DNA from: Varanus komodoensis
Lineage: Eukaryota; Chordata; Lepidosauria; Squamata; Varanidae
Direction of reading: 5' to 3'
Assembly: GCF_004798865.1 (NCBI RefSeq)
Contig: NW_025335409.1
Coordinates: 12,718,421-12,782,420 of the forward strand
DNA: 64,000 nt
Shown here: piece after piece, positions 1-12,700 of the stretch
Numbering within the stretch: the stretch's first letter is position 1
How the letters are laid out: each line of letters opens with the position of its first letter
Position numbers and translations under genes: made by a program
The notes under the pieces: generated by a model
What the model was told of the DNA's origin: nothing
Databases searched by the model: none
Seen by the model: only the letters and a program-made list of their open reading frames with translations

Positions 1-1450
1 ATTTACTGAACAATAGCATTCAGGATTTACCATTTTTCTCACCTTTTGCTTCTTGCCTGTTTTTGGCAATTGTGTTCCTTCTGTCAGGCCTTTTCTATTT
101 GCTACAGAAATTATCTTTTTACTGTCTTCCCTAATAATGTCACTGGTTTCAGTCCACAGCTCTTCCAATTCACAGTCAATTCAGATTTGAAATGTAAATC
201 TGTTCTTTATGTGGACTTTGAATTCCTCAGGAATTCAAATTGTATTTAAATTGTATTTTGGCATGTTGGCCTAACCATTTGTGGTCTTTTTCAGCTTTGC
301 TCTGATTATTGATATTAAGAGTACATTGTCACTATCACAATATGCCCCTGATCTTCTTTTGGCAATGAAAAAACAGCTTTCCTACTTCCAGTTATATAGT
401 CTATTTGAGTTCTATATTGGTCATCTGATCAGTTACCTTTAGTATGTGTTTGCAATAAACAGATGGTTGACTTCACAGAATTCAGTGGATCATTCTTCTA
501 CTTTATTTCAAACCCCTAGGCCAAATCCTCCCATAACAATTGATTCTGCTTAGTATACTACTTTTGTGTTCTAGTCAACTATGATTATCAGCATGTCTTC
601 GATTGGTATGTTAGCCATTTCCTCTGGGATATTTGTGTAAAAGTTTTATATTTCTTCTTCAGCATCTGTTGTTGGAGTGTGGACTTCAATGACTGATATG
701 TTAATAGATTTTCTAAAAATTGATTGATATGGCTGTCAGATTCTGCATTGTATCCCTTCACTGCCTATGCTGGATCTTGCCAAAATATTGAAGCCACTCA
801 AGTTCTTTTGAGTTTGTTGTTTGCTGAGTAAATGCAATGTACTTGCCAGACTGAAAATTTCTCATACCAGTCCATTGTAGTTCACTCACATCAAGTACTA
901 TATTTAATGTTCCATTTCTTACTTTATAGTTTCCAATTTGCTTTGATTCATGATTCTTATGTTTTAGTTGTATATGTTGTGAAGCATTTCACCTCTGTGC
1001 AGGTCAACTGCTAAACTTCCTTTCTGCCTTGATCTAGTTGCATCCTTAGTGACAAAGCTATTCTTACTTGTTCTTTACCCCAGTAACTGGTTAAATAACT
1101 TCCAAACTGGGAGTCTCATTTTCTGGAACTTCTTGTTTCACTTTGGATTGTTTCATTATACAGTTTACAAGATGAGAAACATTCAGAAGTGATTTACCAT
1201 TGTCTTCAGCACACTAACCAAGGTTAGCTTGATTACCACTACTGTTGTCAGTGAAAGATCCTCCTCCAGTGTCAACTACCATTGCTTCCAAGTAGCTGTC
1301 CCTCAGGCATTTTTCTGCACCCATCACCATTAGAGATATTGATCCTCTTCTGCTGATATGACTGTTGCTCCTTAAGAAAGTGGATGCATCTTAGTCTGCC
1401 TTGGGTGACCTGCTAGGAGTCCAGCCCAGGGAGACAGTCTGGCCTCCTGG
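1..1450 (-). mobile_element. RTE/BovB-type LINE fragment (5' region and endonuclease)
   Basis: Read on the minus strand, this stretch matches the 5' region and apurinic-endonuclease domain of the RTE/BovB LINEs common in squamates. Phrases around 600-1200 correspond to the family's 'VSELKWTGM.NFQSG' and 'SVIEVHTPTTDAEEE' segments, and 200-460 corresponds to the 'DQY.NQIDYI' part. It is riddled with stops and indels and so is old. A second copy of the same part lies at about 26880-27525 on the other strand. It fills the intron before the last LRRC17 exon. The family call rests on remembered consensus and the borders are approximate. Confidence 0.65.
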
Positions 1451-2004
1451 CAGCATTACCCTCAGCTTTTGTCACTTCTAAACTCCCTCAGCACTTTAAG
1501 GTGTGCATCCAACAGGAAGTATTTAAGCCAAAATATTCATCATCTGGACCAGAACACAAGGTCCTCATTCACACATAAAACTGGAAATGGCTCATATGAT
1601 GTTATTTAAAAATCTAGTAACATCCTTTCCCTGGGTTGTTTTGTTACCCCAGAACTCAAAAACTTTGCATTGTTTATGGTTTAAACAACCCAGAGTTAAT
1701 CCATTGTTTGTTATTAGATCATCTTTGCTTTGTTTATCCCAGAAATGAACCAGATTTTACAGGTTCATGAGAGGTTTCCTAGATTGTTACTTAAAAGCAA
1801 AAATGGCTCTTCTGTGACTCAAGCACTCTACTCATCCCAGAATTCCTGCATTAAACACACCAGGAATTAGCATTACATGCAAACCATTTCAAGGATTTCA
1901 TCTGATATATAGTAGTATAATGAATTTAACAAACCAGCTGAGAAGGTACATAGTGTATTCATTATTCCTAGTTTGTTTGTTTTGTCAAATAGCTGCTTTT
2001 GCAG

Positions 2005-2396
2005 GACTAATCAACTTGGAAGAACTAGATTTATCAAACAACTCCCTGGAAAACTTTGAATACGGAGTACTGGAACACTTGTACTTTTTGAAAATACTGT
2101 GGCTTACAGAAAACCCTTGGAGATGTGACTACAACATTCATTATCTTTTCTACTGGTTGAAGCACCACTATAGTGTTCACTATAATGGCTTAGAATGCAG
2201 AAAACCTGAGGAATACAAAGGCTGGCTTGTTGGAAAATATGTCAGGAGCTATTATGAAGAGTGTCCCAAAGACAAGCTCTCTGTTTTCCCAGGAACATTT
2301 GAACAAGACACAGAAGATGAACAACTGGAAAGGCACAAAGAATACTCAGTTCAAACTACAAAGAAACATGGAGTAATTGTCACTGTAATAAGTTAA
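2005..2396 (+). CDS. LRRC17: LRRC17, terminal coding exon
   Basis: This is the last coding exon of leucine-rich repeat-containing protein 17, a small secreted LRR protein reported in mammals to restrain RANKL-driven osteoclast formation. A pyrimidine-rich acceptor ending TTTTGCAG precedes 2005, and the first codon (Gly) is split with its first base in the previous exon. The exon encodes one last LRR (LEELDLSNNSLENF) and an LRRCT cap (NPWRCDYNIHYL, then further Cys in LECRKPEEYKGW and EECPKDK). An acidic tail ends in a TAA stop at 2394-2396. Similarity to the mammalian C-terminus is very high. The open frame extends upstream to 1920, but that part is intron. Earlier exons lie left of the window. 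The gene is opposite in strand to FBXL13, matching the nested arrangement known in human. Confidence 0.95.
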
Positions 2397-3599
2397 GTTG
2401 TTAACAGCTACATTGAAACTTTTGGTATTTTTGTAAAAAAAGGAGTTTATATTTTGTTAATTGTGTTTGTGAGGAACTCTCTGCTAAAATATTTTGTCAG
2501 TACTAATCACAAGATAACATTAAGTATGTTTGTTTATAAACTTACAATTTTTAATCTGTCTGGGAGTCATTTTTGCCATGTTTGATAGTCATGTGAACAA
2601 CCTGTATGAAAATGGATATTTACTGCAGTTAATTTACTTACTGCAATACATTTCAGATTTCTCTATAGAGTTAGTCCCAAGCCTCTTAAGGGTACAGTCC
2701 TATGGTTGGCTGGGGCATGCTGGGAGTTGTGCGCCTTTTTCTGTCTAAGTATGCACTTTAAAGATGAAATCTTAAACATGCTTCCTGAGAAGTAAATCTT
2801 GGTGCAATACTAAGTGCACATAGGATGTAGACATCCAAAAAACAAAGAAAAAACTATTTCGGAATTTTCTAACTTGGATCAACATATGGGTTTTATCTGT
2901 TTCATTTTGTTCCTTGAGCTTTTTGTGCTGGTATCAGAGGTTATTTGCATTTCCTGTTTTTCTTTTCACCAGAATATTCACTGGGATGACAGTCAAATCT
3001 TGCTCATAAATTTTCCAAGAAAAGCAATATGGACTGCACATTCCAGTGTAAAGGAATCCCCACAACATTTACAAAGTAGAGAATTAAATTTTCGAAAATA
3101 TTTGCCAGGTACAGATATTTAAGTGAGGAATTCTACTAAGAAACTTAAAGTTGCAAGAATGCTTTAAAGAAAAAGCTGCATATATAGTCTAAAATAATTG
3201 TACATTTATCCATAAAAAACCAAGAAGTTCATGTTATTTGGCTTTATAAACATATTTTAAAACAAAACAGCAAATAGAACTAGTCTTTCTTAGGCATGAA
3301 ATGTGTGTGCATGTGATTTTTTTCTAGTCCTGGAAAAAATTCACTGGGTAATCCCCTGTTCTCCAGGAACAACCCTAGTGAATACATTCACCAGCACAAC
3401 ATTTAAAAACTTGGGAGGGCTACAGGCATTCTATGCAAGGTGGTATCAGGATCTGGGCAGCTCTAGGGTTCTACCTGTTGGTGAACGATCAGTGCAACTA
3501 ACCTAGTAAATGCCGGGCTGGCCCCAGACTCGTGGAGTTCTCAGACCCTTGATAAGCACCAACTGGGAATCCTGAGAGAAGAGTTATAGAAAAGCAAGT

Positions 3600-4030
3600 T
3601 CTTCCCTCCAGAAGCTGTCTCAGCAACACAGGTCTGTTTGCTGTTCTGTCGTCCAGAGCTTGCAACTTGTCTGACCTTTATCTGGCCCCAGTTCCTGCCT
3701 TGCCTTGTCCTGTTTCGCCTTGTCCAGCCTTGCTCCCTTACTTGCTTTGCTATACCTTTGCTGCTCCTGAATCCTGCCAGTTTATTCTGCCTCAGGGTAC
3801 CTGCTCCTTGCTCTGTTGTCTTACCTTGGGTTGTTCATGACAGTGCCCTTGCTTTGCTCTGGTATGCGCTCCTGGTTCCTGACTTTGGGCTTTTATGACT
3901 CTGCTCTGACTTCACTATTGGACTTTGGACTGTGTTTAAACTCCATCTAACCTTGGGTCCTGTTGCCTGGGTCCAAGTGTATCTGCCTCAATACATGCTG
4001 CCCATACCCTGGGGAAATGGTGGAGGTGAG
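3600..4030 (+). repeat. Unclassified C/T-rich dispersed repeat, copy 1
   Basis: The strand is rich in CCTTG and CCTG words. Landmarks in order are GGTACCTGCTCCT near 3797, a GACTTTGGAC-like segment, GTTGCCTG near 3963 and CTGCCCATACCCT near 3999. The same landmarks recur in the same order on the minus strand at 8470-8990, so this is one dispersed family present twice in opposite orientation. I could not assign a class. No coding domain or clear terminal repeat is visible. Confidence 0.5.
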
Positions 4031-5486
4031 GTAAGGTGTAAGTCAGGTAAGTAGCTGATTTTGGCTGTCTAGCTGTGGCACATCAGCTAGGAAGGGAAGG
4101 AGGCTGCATTGCAGCCAAAATCCCTGGTATCCTGAAGACTCCAGTCTCCTCCCCTCCTTCCAGAACACCCCATTATCCTTTCTTTGAGGTTGCTCTTGCC
4201 ATTATCTGTCATTGCAATTATTTTAAATGTTTTCTACATGTGATATATATTGCATTGTAATATATAATATTGTAATATAATATAACTTCAGGTAAAATGT
4301 AGGTATAGATGAGCTGTAATATTGCAATATTGTTGCAGCCATTCTTCTTTTATTATGCATTATAGAGCTTTCATTTTAAAATGCATGCCTTCTGGAACAG
4401 AGCAAGAACAAAAAGGGACATCGCACAGATAAATTACTTTTGTTGTTTTTCCAAGAAACTTGAAAGGAAAACTGACTAGCTTGAAAGTGCTGGAGATTGT
4501 GAATGTACCATAATACTTGCATTGAACCAGACTATGAGTGGAGGAAACTGTCTTCTGCTTATGCTAGAACAGAGGTTTTCAATAAGAGGAACTAATGAAA
4601 AAGAAAATACTTACTTTCAAAATAGAGAAGAAAGAAAGTTAAACAAACATGAACAGAATAACTGTATATATAACAAACAGAAAAAAACTGCACAAGGAGG
4701 AAAATAACTGATAATCAGGGAAACACAATGAATCAGAGGGGCAAAATCAATCAACAAACATCTACAGATTGGGCTATACTTTGAGCGATCCGGACCTCTG
4801 CTTTTTTTTCTTTTACCCCCCTTCCCATAAACTGTGTAACTTTTACAATGATCCTCTAAACACAATACAAAAACCCTACTAAGTTGCTCAAGCAATGGAT
4901 TAAAGTGAGGAGAATTTTGCTACTATACAGTTGTCACCACTGAGAAAGGGGAGAATTATGCAAAAAAAATGGGAGAGGAAAGTGTGGCAAAAAATACAAA
5001 GTATTAACAAGTACAACAAAGTATTAACAAGAAAAAAGGAGGAGAAAATTTGCCTGTGGAGATGGGAGAGACTACAACAGCACTAGTCACCAGTATTGTA
5101 GCAGCTCCTACCCACTTGGATCCCATCTGTTTTGCTAATTATACATACAAGGTGATCACTTTTTTCTGTAAAAACAAAACACCTCCAATGGAAGAGGAAG
5201 CACTGCACCTGGAAAGAGTAGTTTGATGAGCACACACAAAGCAGATACAGTGGATAATCCCCACTGTTTTTAATCAAACATGGTTTGGCTGAGCACCTGG
5301 ATGTGGACTAGAGTCCAATAAACAGCTGGACTCTTCTTACACAGAAGCTGTCTGGGCCTTAGTACTCAAGCAGGATGAAGTCCATTTCCATGAAAATTTC
5401 TATGTGTCATGAAAAATGTTTGACACCATCTCCAGTGATGACCATCCCCAAGTGGCCCAATAATTAGCCCAAAACCAGTGTGGTGT

Positions 5487-5712
5487 GCTGGTTAACAACA
5501 TGGGTCTGGGACTCAAGTAATATAGGTTCTAGTTCCTGCACAACAAGGAGCCAACTGGGTGACTTTGAGCCAGTCACAGACTCTGAGCCAAATCTACCTC
5601 ACATGGTTGTTGTTGTGGGGATAAGATTGAGAGCAGGAGGAGAATGATATAAGCCACTTTGAGTTTGATGTAAGAAAAAGTGGGATATAAATCTAATAAA
5701 TTCAATAAATAA
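5487..5712 (+). mobile_element. tRNA-derived squamate-type SINE
   Basis: The head carries a degraded tRNA promoter: an A box in TGGTGTGCTGGTTAA and a B box in GGTTCTAGTTCCTG. The body has the phrases typical of squamate tRNA SINEs: CTGGGTGACTTTGAGCCAGTCAC, then a CTACCTCACA...GTTGTTGTGGGG segment, then AAGCCACTTTGAG and GTGGGATATAAAT. It ends in an AATAAA-like A/T-rich tail. It is diverged, so not recent. Confidence 0.75.
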
Positions 5713-7825
5713 CCTGTGGGAAAATACAGTAATGCACCAAGTTGTTCCTGTTAAAAATGGTTAGCACTGATCTTCTATAAACTGACAATCAACCTGGGCA
5801 AACTACTGCTAACACAACTCCTGCATGAGCTATCTAATCTGGCAAGGGACAACATAACATCTAAAGTTTCTATAAACTTAAATTTCCACCTCCAGGTCAA
5901 GGAGCTGGATTTGTGCCATATTAAAATTAAAATACTTATTACTGCGGGGAAAGACTTCTATAACCACAAGTGCTTCTACAGCCTGGTTTTGCAGGTGTAA
6001 ATGCCAAGGACAGGTTTCTCACACATATATGCAGGTATTTCTGGAAGAAATCATAACACAGCAGACTTTTGAAATTCACCTATTGTAGATGAGCTAGTCA
6101 CTGGCACATTCTTCACCCCTACCCCTGCAATGGCTGATGAGGCCTCCCTCTCATTCTGGGCAATTAAACATTCATGCTTGATCTTTGGTTCGTGGCACAT
6201 TACTATGTACCACAAGCATCTAAAAGGAACCTCTTCCACTACTAGAACAGTTGGTCAATACCACCAGTGGAGTGTTTCGGCAAAGAAGTCATGAAGGCAC
6301 ACTCTGCACATGCTTCTCAATGCTGAAGAAGGCCTGGTAACAAATTATTCAAAACATCTGCAAACCAAGGAGTGATTGCTCCTGGAAGAGAACAACCATC
6401 TTTCCAGTCTTGGGGCTTAGAGTGATGCAATCCCCATTAATCCCCAGTATCAGCATGCCCTCTCCATGCTACTCAGAAGAAGCATTATACTTTGAAGTGC
6501 AAGCAATGTGTGTAGCTATTGCTGAATTTATCTGGAACCAATATCCTATGTTCTCAATGATTACCTATTGCATGGCATATGCATGGCTATTAGGCACTTA
6601 ACTACATCCCAAAAACAAAGTGGATGCTTGCTTCCTATACAACCCCAGAGCAACATTTTAGAAAGCTCTCTTTTGTAATCCATGTCACTTGTGCTTTTTG
6701 GTCTTACATAAATGGGGGAAATGCAAGTGCTTTTGAATGGTAAAGGAATCAGACAGACAGGAGTGGGGAGATATGTTGAGGATATGAGTGAGCACAGTTG
6801 GCAGTACTATTTCAGTGCCAGGCAAAGGGTAAAAAAATAGTATCAATGCCTACCATTAACCCCTACTTCATCACTCTCCTGGTAGGAATAGGTTGAAAGT
6901 CTGGGAAGAAACAGTAGTGGATGTTTTTGCATGACAGAGAAGAGGGGATGGAAAAGGAGAAAAGGAGTGGAGGCTGCACACAACAGTGTAGATCAATGGG
7001 ATGGAAATGGGAACCCTGGGCCAATGAATGGGGTATGAAAACCTAAATAAATAAGAGTGGGAAGACAAAAGGGGAGCATTACATTACAGCAGCAGGAAGA
7101 TATGTGGGTGAATGAAAGGCTGGAACACTGCTGCTAGCAGCAAGGCAGAGTATTTGAGTGGAATTAGGGAGTGGGGAAGAATAACTTCATGGAAGAAGGC
7201 GGGTGCATGGGTGAATGGAGTCAAGGATGCTGCTGTTGACCGCAGAGCAGACTGGTAAACTAGAAACAGGGTAGAAGGATGAGAGTAGAGTAGATAATAT
7301 TGCAACAGGAAAAAGAAATCATTTCACTGCAACTATATGTACATTCCCAGGAGTAACTAGGAGTAACAAATCCAGACGTGCAGACCAATGACAAACAAGT
7401 TGTATTGAAGCATTGCCAGCATTTGCCTGCTGGCTCCCAAGATGCATGCTGGGAGCAGAGAGAGGGAGAAACAATCTGAAGTCAGCAAAAACAAGCCACA
7501 ATTGTTGCCTGGTTGAAGTTGTCTGGCCACAATACCAACTATGTTGCATATTGTGGTACCAGCTACTGGTTTAGCTACAGGAAAAAACAACCCATTGTGC
7601 CTTAATTGGTTCATGGCTATCATGTTATTAAAACTGATTCACCTATGTTACTATTATTGTGGTTGTTGCCATGTTGCTTTCACTGCATTACTGCAGATAT
7701 ATCAAAAGTCCAGTATGAGGACTTAAAGTGCCATTCCAAAAAGCAAAATTGCTTCTGCCCAAGTAAGTTTGCAGTTTAACTAGTGACAAATAAGGAAATA
7801 AGCCATTTTTTTCTTCTTTGTTGTA

Positions 7826-7890
7826 GTCCGTCCCAAGACATCAAAGTAGTGGACAGGGTATAAAAGTTTTAAATAAATTAAACAACCACT
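7826..7890 (+). mobile_element. L2-like LINE/SINE 3' tail fragment
   Basis: The segment GTCCCAAGACATCAAAGTAG followed by GGGTATAAAAG and an AAATAAATTAA run resembles the degenerate 3' tail shared by L2 LINEs and L2-mobilised SINEs. Only the tail is recognisable. Confidence 0.45.
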
Positions 7891-8469
7891 ATCTAAATTA
7901 CACAGGGTTGATCCTTACATCCCAAGAGTATGTTCATTCAGCCACAGCTTTAAGACCTGTTAAGTAAAAACCAAAGAGCTGACTTAAGCTACAAAGAGCT
8001 TCACCTGGAATGATGAAGATTGGCACTGTCACCTTACAGAACAAAAGAAACCACTGAAAAAGAGATACAAACACTGAAACCAAGAGATACTATAGATACT
8101 GCCATGAGCTTGTTTTCAGTTTATCATTGCCCATTATGATGGGGTATTTCATTTTTAACCCCATTGGAAATATTTTTACATTGTGAAATCACTTTTTTAA
8201 ACATGCTATGTGAGGTTGCTGTTTTAATTTGAATTACTGACATGTACACAACATTAATTTTACACAATTTTACAAATATCCATTATGTAAATATGTGATA
8301 GAAATTCAATCTATTGAGATTGTATTGTGCACATGCATGAAAGAATAGAGTGTTGCTGAAAGAAAGGACGGGAACTAAATACTAGACTGAAATGAAACAG
8401 TCAAAAACAGTATATTTATAGCTTCCATGAATTTGGAATTATTAGGCAGAAACACTTCAATGTTGCTGA

Positions 8470-8990
8470 TAGTAGTATGGTTGTGATCACCATGTGGTGT
8501 ACCGTCAACTTCAAGGGTATGGGCAGCTAACTGACACAGGCACCAGGACACAGGCAACCAGGCTAGAGTCCAATGTGCAATCCCAAACAAACCCAAATCT
8601 TCATCCAACAGTCCAAGATCAAGGCCAAGAGTGGAAGAGCAAGGTAAGTCCAGTCCAAGAGATGAAAGCACTGTCAAGCAGACCACAGGGGTCAGGAAAC
8701 TGAGGAAGCACTGCAAACAGGAGCAGGTACCTAAGGGTTGGAGCAGGATCAAGAGCAGATGCCAGGAAACCAGGCAAGGTCCAAAAGTTCAGGTCATAAT
8801 GAGCACTGCAGCAAATCAAAAGACCTTCATTGCCAAGGCAGCTTCATTGCCAAGCCAGCTCTTCCCCCAGGGCTCCCAGGTGGTGCACATGAGGACCCTG
8901 GCAGCTGCAGTAGATTGAAGGTGTAATACTGCAACTACCAGGACTGCATGCTGGTGCTTGGCCAGCAGATGGGGCCCTGAAGCTGCCTTG
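8470..8990 (-). repeat. Unclassified C/T-rich dispersed repeat, copy 2
   Basis: Read on the minus strand this repeats the landmark order of copy 1 at 3600-4030: a 'GACCTGAACTTTTGGACC' region, GGTACCTGCTCCT, a GACAGTGC segment, GTTGCCTGTGTCC and CTGCCCATACCCTTG. It extends about 60-100 bp further at the 5' side. Short open frames inside it on both strands have no recognisable domain. Confidence 0.5.
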
Positions 8991-9591
8991 GATTCTGCCA
9001 CGATTCAAGCCACCTGTCATCACTAACTTGGATACAGTTGGTTGTCAACACCTGTGATGACCCAAGTCTGTAAGCCCATAGGATTTGCTGGAAGCTTCCC
9101 TATGCTAATCCAGTAATGAGAAAGAAAACCAACAAATAAACTCCCATGAACAATCGCTCTGTATCAGAAGAAGAATTTACTGCAAGGAAGACAAAACTCC
9201 CAAAGTTAGATAAGATTGTCAGACAGACTTTTGGGAGAGAGAAACAAACAGTGAACCTTAGCTTTAATACTTCAGGTACAAATGAGAGAAAAAGCTTCCA
9301 CTCTACATCAGCCAAGCAGCACTCAGTTTGTAGGCCAGAATATCCTTGGCTGGCAGCATTACTGGTTCACAAGTTTTACGCTGTGTAACCAAAAGGTGTA
9401 ATACCTGTCCCCTCTCCACACCAAATGTGAATTATAAAATGATAGTCCGAGAACTTGTATTTTAAAAAGTATTTCATGTGAAGACTTCAAGTATGTGATT
9501 CAATATACTTATGTCAAAAAGTAGACATATAGCTATATTAAGAAAAAGAAAAGTACATGATACTAGAATTGCAAGAAAATAAAATTCTTAC

Positions 9592-9727
9592 CAATATTTT
9601 TAAAAGTAAGCCAGTGAAGAGTAGCACAGCCACGAAGATTCAAATGTACTACACTTGTGTGCCACTTCAGTAAAATATTTCCTGCTATATTATCTTTCAC
9701 TATATCTTTTACTGCAGAAAAATTAAC
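9592..9727 (-). CDS. FBXL13: FBXL13 coding exon 9 (post-F-box, LRR entry)
   Basis: The acceptor is TATTTTTAG before 9727 and the donor is GTAAG after 9592. The exon encodes VNFSAVKDIVKDNIAGN then VVHLNLRGCATLHW. This aligns with human IDFSSVKNVI and LRLNFRGC, the start of the LRR horseshoe. It begins in phase 0 and ends with one base of a split Gly codon. This is the last FBXL13 exon I can find before the left edge. Confidence 0.92.
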
Positions 9728-12700
9728 CTAAAAATAAAATATATTATTTTAGTAATGATAAAAAGATGACTATGAATTCCATAAATTAATGATTTGCTAT
9801 ATGCAGCTATCTTTAAAGGAAATACTTTGCTTCTGACAGGTGAGTATTTCATAGGAATTTCATGAAAATATACTGCATGCCATGACAATAGGAAATAGAT
9901 ATTTATACTATCAGTTCTAAAGCAAGGTAATTCCCTGAAATAAAAGCTAAAATAATATGGTTTATGTGCTTCAAAGTGTTTATTAGGAATCATCCAAATT
10001 TTCAATAGTTATAATTTGAAAAATATTGATCAGGATTTCACTATTTTTGTATCAATTTAATTTTGTTATCAATTTACTGATAGTGGTTATTTTAAAATAC
10101 TAGCAGAAATCATCTTAGTATAATTTATTTAATAAAAACATGTCTATTGTTTATTTCTATGTACCAAATTATTTAAATTTGTATTACTTTGTTCCTCTTC
10201 ATGCCTCTTAAAACTGTACAAATATGTGCTCATCGCACTTCTAATATAGATGAACTAAAACAAAAAACTAAAGAAAACAATTAAAAATTAGTCCTTACTC
10301 TTTTTCTATTAATGCATACACTCACAGGGAGAAATCTAGTGCACATGTAATTATGTGTAGGCTCTGCTTTTTCTCTCTTGCAGCATTACTTTTGCACTGA
10401 CACCTTCTGTTCTTTGCCTTACTTCCCTCAGTTCTGATTACACAGGCGTGAAAGACAACAAACACTCTCTTGTTAGTAAGGCTCTTACCCGCCTTCTCCT
10501 CCAAACTCAGTGAGTTAGCTAAAAAGAATATTGGCTAGCATTTCTGCACTCTTTCCTTTTGCATCCACAAAGTACCAAAACAATTAACCAGTTAATGCTT
10601 TGGAGCCCCTTCTGTGAAAAGCCTTTGGAGCTAGCCCTGTGTCAACAATTTAATTAATTTAGCCCCTCAGATACATCAAATGTGAATCCTGATAGATTAC
10701 AATTTCAATATTGGACTAGCAAGACTAAATTAGTGTGTGCGCGCACATGCACACATGAACCACACACATGCATGCACGTACAACAGTACTTTTGATGCGT
10801 CTTGTGAATCTCATGTGTGCACACACATGTGTATACGTGTGCATGGGCCTGCTTAAATTCAATGCTATTTCTTCTTTTGATCTAAGCAAGAGCCCAAGGA
10901 TTTGGTGCAAGGCAGCAGCAAATCTCTTAGTGAGCAACTTACTCCAACAGTCTGAGCTCTACCTGTTCCTACAAAAAGGGACAGGCCTCTGGCCTAAAAT
11001 CTAATATTCTTCTGTCTCTCCAAGAGCACATGCCTACTGTTGAAGCAGGTCTTGGGGACTGCAAATGCTGGCGATCAGGGATGTCTGGCATCTTGGGTTC
11101 AGTGGGTCCCTGGTACTGGAGAAATGCTTCAAACTGGAGCTTTTTCTGATGGCATCACCAGTTCTTCAGTTTCTGAGTCTATGTCCAAGTTACTGCTACA
11201 CTCTACAGCCATGACAAGTAATTTTGTACTGATACTAAAGTCAAAACATTCTATGTCATTGTCATTAGGTACCCAATGATTCCATAACAGAAGTATTACA
11301 TTTGTAGCACAATGGACTAACTTAAACAAGGAAAATAATTATTACTTTTATTTACTCCTTTTTAAAAAAAAATAATATTCAAACTTGGTTCTACTTACTT
11401 TACTCCATACAGAAGTCATTTGTGTCATTGCCTTCCAAGCTCGGTTAACCTGAGCACATCTTCCCAAGTCAATTAAAGTTAAATAGTGGAAGATCTAGGT
11501 TCAAAACACAAAACTATTAGTACACATGAGCAGTATAGTTTGCACATAAGGCATTCACTATCTTTGGAGTTTAGATTTTTCTTAGTCAAAACCCTTCCCA
11601 CACAAACTAGCTCATAAAAATGCTATAAAGTATCAGGTTAGGGTGTATGTTATTATATTCATAAAGTATCTTGCTTTTCTGAATCCAAATCCTTCTAAAG
11701 CAACTTACAAATAACTTAATGACTTAATACAATCACAAATTTTTTTTAAATAACATGTTATACTGATCCTTCCCTAAGGGGCAGTTGGTTGTGGAACACC
11801 CTGAAATAGGTTGTGTGGTGATCTTTGCCTTTCTTTCCCTCCCCAAAATAGCTTCCCACAGGACAGCTATCATCATAGAGGAAAGTCCAGCTGCTTTCCT
11901 CTCTCTTGGACTGACAATAAAATACAGGAGGTCTCAACATGTCATACTAACATTGATTAGAACAATATATACCCCACAACACTATAATTAAACCAGATAG
12001 TAAAATAACAGCATCACAAAAAGTGGGGGGAGAGAAAGCTGTGCAAAAACAGCAAGATACTAAAATTTCAGGAAGATTTCCCAGGCTCAATCATTTTATA
12101 ATCTATCCACTGCAGCTAAAAAGGCTGTTTCCTACGATAATGGAATGCTAAGCAGTCTCTGATGCAACTAATGACATTGATGAAGAAGCAGACTTAACTG
12201 CTGATGGTGGTTCTTCAAATATCCTGGTCCAAAACCAGTCATATTCTTGTAACTAATAACCAAAATTAGAATTGTTTCTGAAAATGAACTAGTAACAGAA
12301 GCATAATTGAATAATATTAGAATATATTCCAAAATGCAGGACACAGCCAAACCCTGAGCAGCTTGAGTTTTCAAGACTTTTTCAGATACAGCCTCATTCA
12401 GTATGTGTTGCAGTAAACTAATCTGAATGTGAAAAAGACATGTGTGACAAGGGCCAGATCTGCCTTTTCCAGGAAAGGGCATAAATGGAACATGAGTCAA
12501 ACCTCTGCTAAGGCACTCCTGGATACATTATCCTAGATTATAGTTGGGTCCATTTGCACTCCAAAACTACAGACTGGATTTTTGAGGTCAGGCACACAAA
12601 AGGTACAGCTTGTGGGTCAGCTCTCAAAGACCTCTAGACTTCAGTGTTGACCAAAAAAAATGTATGACCACTGGCAAAAGTGGGGAAAAGTGGCTGCAGA

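Larger units (their letters stand above)
2397..9591. other. LRRC17 3' UTR/flank within an FBXL13 intron
   Basis: No coding exon was recognised here on either strand. The first part should be the LRRC17 3' UTR, but no convincing AATAAA was found. Contents: a short hAT-palindrome scrap near 2693-2735, two inverted copies of a C/T-rich repeat (3600-4030 and 8470-8990), a tRNA-derived SINE (5487-5712) and an L2-like tail (7826-7890). About 4070-5480 and 5800-7800 look like unremarkable A/T-rich intron. I looked for the next FBXL13 LRR exon on the minus strand and did not see it. Confidence 0.6.

Noticed and set aside
1920-2004. N-terminal extension of the LRRC17 open frame (signal-peptide-like hydrophobic start)
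   Set aside because: It is intron sequence ending in a pyrimidine-rich AG acceptor. The family alignment starts at GLINLEELDLS, so the hydrophobic start is coincidental.
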